A DNA stretch of 64,000 nt from Gracilariopsis chorda (lineage: Eukaryota; Rhodophyta; Florideophyceae; Gracilariales; Gracilariaceae). The notes beneath the pieces are model-generated. The model was not told the DNA's origin and ran no database searches. It saw only the letters and a program-made list of their open reading frames with translations. This document shows positions 61,290 through 64,000 of this stretch, in pieces (the stretch's first letter is position 1; each line of letters starts with the position of its first letter). The stretch is taken from positions 37,461 through 101,460 of the forward strand of contig NBIV01000277.1 of NCBI GenBank assembly GCA_003194525.1, read 5' to 3'. The position numbers were made by a program, and so were the translations under genes.

Positions 61290-64000
61290 AGATACTACTG
61301 CATGACGTTCTTTACGTTGAAGATATGGATTGCAACTTAATATCTTGCTCCCGCCTAACGGAGGAACAGTACCAAATATCTTTCGATTCATCGGTGTGTC
61401 TCATCAGAGGATCGGATGTCATGATCAGAGCACCAAAAAAGGTCAGAGGTTTATCAGATTTGGGGCAGTCCAGCTCCGCATGTTGCATATGTAGCGAAAG
61501 AAACGCAAGGCCTACAGCTCTGGCATGAGAGATTCGGACATATCGGAATCCAGAGAATACGACGAATGACAAGCAAAAACACTGTTCATGGACTGGACCT
61601 CAATGTATCTCCAGAGCACAGTGCCGACTGCACTCCGTGCATTGAAGGAAAGATGACACGAAGGAGTCTAGGCAGCAGGAGTAATGATGCTGCTATGATC
61701 GGGGATGTGATATACACGGACATATGCGGTCCTATGAGTACCCCAAGCATCGGACGGAAGAGATACTTTGTGTCTTTCATCGATAAAAAGTCGAGGTACA
61801 AGGACGTACGCCTCATGACGAAAAGAAAGGAACTGACACAGGAGTTCAGATGCTTTCAATTGAAGTTTGAGAGGCAGGCTGAAAGAAAGATCAAGGTCGT
61901 TTACTCTGATAATGGTCCAGAGTACATTTCACTCCGAAAATGTCTCTCCGAAGTCGGAATAGATTGGGAGAACAGTGCTCCATACACTCCGCAGCAAAAT
62001 GGAGTTGCAGAACGATTTAACAGGTTGGTTATGGAGATGACTAGAGCAATGTTACGACATGCAGGCCTCCCACAGAAGTTCTGGGCTGAAGCAGTCGTTA
62101 CTGCTACCAGAACAATGAACATCATCGGTTGTGGAGCAACTGATGGGAAGACCCCTCACGAAACGCTCACTGGGAGGATACCAAACGTTACCTCTTTAAG
62201 ATCGTTTGGATGTGAGGTCTGGGTTCATGTAGCTAAACGGAAGAAGTTAGAGAGCAAAGCTCGCCGTGGAATTCTCTTACGCTGCCTCCCACACCAGAAT
62301 TATCGCGTCTATGACATTGAACGTGGAGATATTACGTTCGCAAGGCATGTCAGTTTTAATGAAGCTGTTTTTTCAGGAAGACGATTGTTCAACACTCAAG
62401 AAAAGATGGAATTGAATGCCATACCTGAAATTGCTGACCGACAGCAAGAATCAGCTGACTCAGATGATGATGGAGAGCCAGAAGCAGAGGGCCAGATGGT
62501 GCTGAAGCTTACAATGAAGAGGAGCTGGAAACTGGACATGGTGGGAGTAATGAAAATGCAGATGAAGTGGTGGAAAGTGGTACGAATGAAGATGAAGAGG
62601 ACGATCAAGTACGTGAAGCAGAATCGGACCATTTCCCAATGACACCCAGCATGCAAGAATTCTTGACACACTACCCAGTACGCCGCTACCCTGACCGTCA
62701 GCAAAACCCCCCAAATCGTTATCAAGACACACACCATAACAGTCTTGTGACAAGAGAACTACCAATAAGTACCGTCCCGGAAAGCTTGCAGGACGCGAGA
62801 GATTCGCCTGACTGGCAAAGATGGAGAAAAAGCTATTGACGAAGAACTCTCTTCGCTTATGTCGATGAAGACATGGGAAGTTGTGGACAAGCCTGTTAGG
62901 GAGCATATCATAGATTCCAAACTCGTGTTCGCTCAAAAGCATGACGATGATGGCTCTATCACAAGATGCAAGGCTCGCCTTGTAGCTAAAGGGTGCCAAC
63001 AAGGGAATGTCACAGGTGTCTACTCTCCAGTTGTTGACTTTTGGAACTGTACGACTAGCATTGAAATTGGCAGCTAGGTTTGACTTTGAAATACACCAGT
63101 TGGATGTCAAATGTGCATTTCTGAACGGACATATTCGATGACAAGAAGCCAGTCTATATGTCTCCACCCAAAGGTCTGGACCTTGGTTTACAAAAGAATC
63201 AAGTACTCAAATTGAACCGGTCAATATATGGTCTGAAGCAATCCAATGCAATTTGGAGCCGACTGTTCACCCAAAGGTTGAAGAACTTAGGCTTTATACA
63301 ATGCATGACAGACCCTTGCTTCTTCTACAAAACTTGGGGAGGACACCAATTATAGATACTATTATATGTTGATGATCTCTTGTTGATCGGCAATCACCCC
63401 AAGAAAACCAGCAAGGTGAAAAGTATGCTGTTTTCAGAGTTTGAAATGAAAGAATGCTCTTCTACAGACAGCTTCTTGGGGGTTTACATGCAACGTGAAG
63501 CAAATGGAATAACTCTGCACCAACGTCCGGCTGTGGAACGAATCCTACAGAAGTTCAACATGAACACCTCGAAGCCGGTGACTACACCACTGAGTCCGGG
63601 ATACAGACCTGTATCAGCATCAGAAGCAGACCTATTCAAGCCTAAAGAACTTTATCAGGAGGCAATAGGGTCCTTGCTGTATCTATCTTCACGAACTAGG
63701 CCAGATATCTGTGCTGCCGTCAATATTCTTTCACGGGCTCAGTCAAGGCCTACAGTCATACACTGGACTGCAGTGAAGAGAGTCATGCGTTACTTGAACG
63801 GTACAAAAGATTACGGCATGCACATCAAGAAAAATTCCGAAACCCACCCCGTCCTGTGTGCATACGCTGACGCAAATGGGCTGGAGATGACACGGATCGC
63901 AAATCCACAAGTGGATTCTGTGTGTTACTTTTTTGGCAACGTCATATTGTTGAAAACATTGAAACAGAGAAGCATTGCAACGTCAACTACAGAGGCTGAA
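61259..64000 (+). pseudogene. Copia pol, copy 3, with extra single-base indels; cut by window end
   Basis: Same domain order as copies 1 and 2: integrase, reverse transcriptase, then RNase H up to STTEAE at the window edge. It has seven extra 1-base indels not in the other copies, at about 61440 (A/G run), 62490 (G run), 62828 (A run), 63040 (T run), 63134, 63876 and 63930 (T run). Most lie in homopolymers and most lie in the last 1.5 kb. The shared TAG before YVDD is at 63353-63355. The integrase core again reads RKC and FNRLV, as in copy 1, while gag matches copy 2. Confidence 0.9.

Larger units (their letters stand above)
51063..64000 (+). mobile_element. Tandem array of three Copia retrotransposons (family 1)
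   Basis: The order is LTR-internal-LTR-internal-LTR-internal with LTR starts at 51063, 55485 and 59907, an exact period of 4,422 bp. Each LTR is 315 bp, starts TGTTG and ends CAACA. Copies 1 and 2 differ by a small number of substitutions and, as far as I can see, no indels. All copies share the same three lesions in the polyprotein (where visible), which argues that the array arose by duplication of one dead element, for example by unequal crossing-over between LTRs. The third copy is cut by the window end. Confidence 0.95.

Noticed and set aside
1-64000. CRISPR array, bacterial operon, riboswitch or rRNA
   Set aside because: No regularly spaced repeats, no ribosome-binding-site-led gene clusters and no rRNA-like sequence were seen.

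Overview
The window is eukaryotic nuclear DNA made almost entirely of transposable elements in several states of decay. Retrotransposons with long terminal repeats (Copia and chromodomain Gypsy types), a Helitron, and cut-and-paste transposases (CACTA/Tnp2, MULE, pogo/Tigger and piggyBac types) lie next to and inside each other. No bacterial, organellar or viral gene set is present. Coding relics lack obvious introns, and the one clearly intact gene that does not look like a transposon gene, a protein kinase, is a single exon. This fits a lineage with intron-poor genes and transposon islands, for example a red alga, but the sequence alone does not fix the host.

Layout. 1-5.85 kb: a Helitron helicase, then a head-to-tail series of short, hairpin-rich Helitron derivatives and a decayed second helicase copy. 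5.85-11.3 kb: heavily decayed DNA with two tRNA-derived SINE-like copies and a trace of a retroelement protease. 11.3-12.2 kb: the kinase gene. 12.2-18 kb: an unknown minus-strand relic and a Tnp2-type transposase relic. 18.2-20.8 kb: a 5'-truncated chromodomain Gypsy relic. 21-25.2 kb: an unknown minus-strand relic and a MULE transposase relic. 25.5-35.5 kb: a complete Gypsy element with both LTRs and a 5-bp target duplication, split by a complete minus-strand Copia element with its own LTRs and duplication. 35.6-37.5 kb: unknown minus-strand relics. 38.2-40.3 kb: a pogo/Tigger-like element. 40.5-50.3 kb: a large unusual element (DUF6589-like, FEN/XPG-like and Cys-rich modules) interrupted by a piggyBac-like element at a TTAA site. 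51.06-64.0 kb: three Copia copies in direct tandem, sharing LTRs with an exact 4,422-bp period; the third runs off the window.

Nearly every transposase or polyprotein is broken by a few nonsense codons or frameshifts, so the elements look recently dead. Order of events can be read from nesting and LTR divergence: Gypsy (about 7% between LTRs) before its nested Copia (about 2.5%), and the tandem Copia array younger still (about 0.3-1.6%). All identifications rest on reading motifs and comparing stretches within the window; no database search was run.
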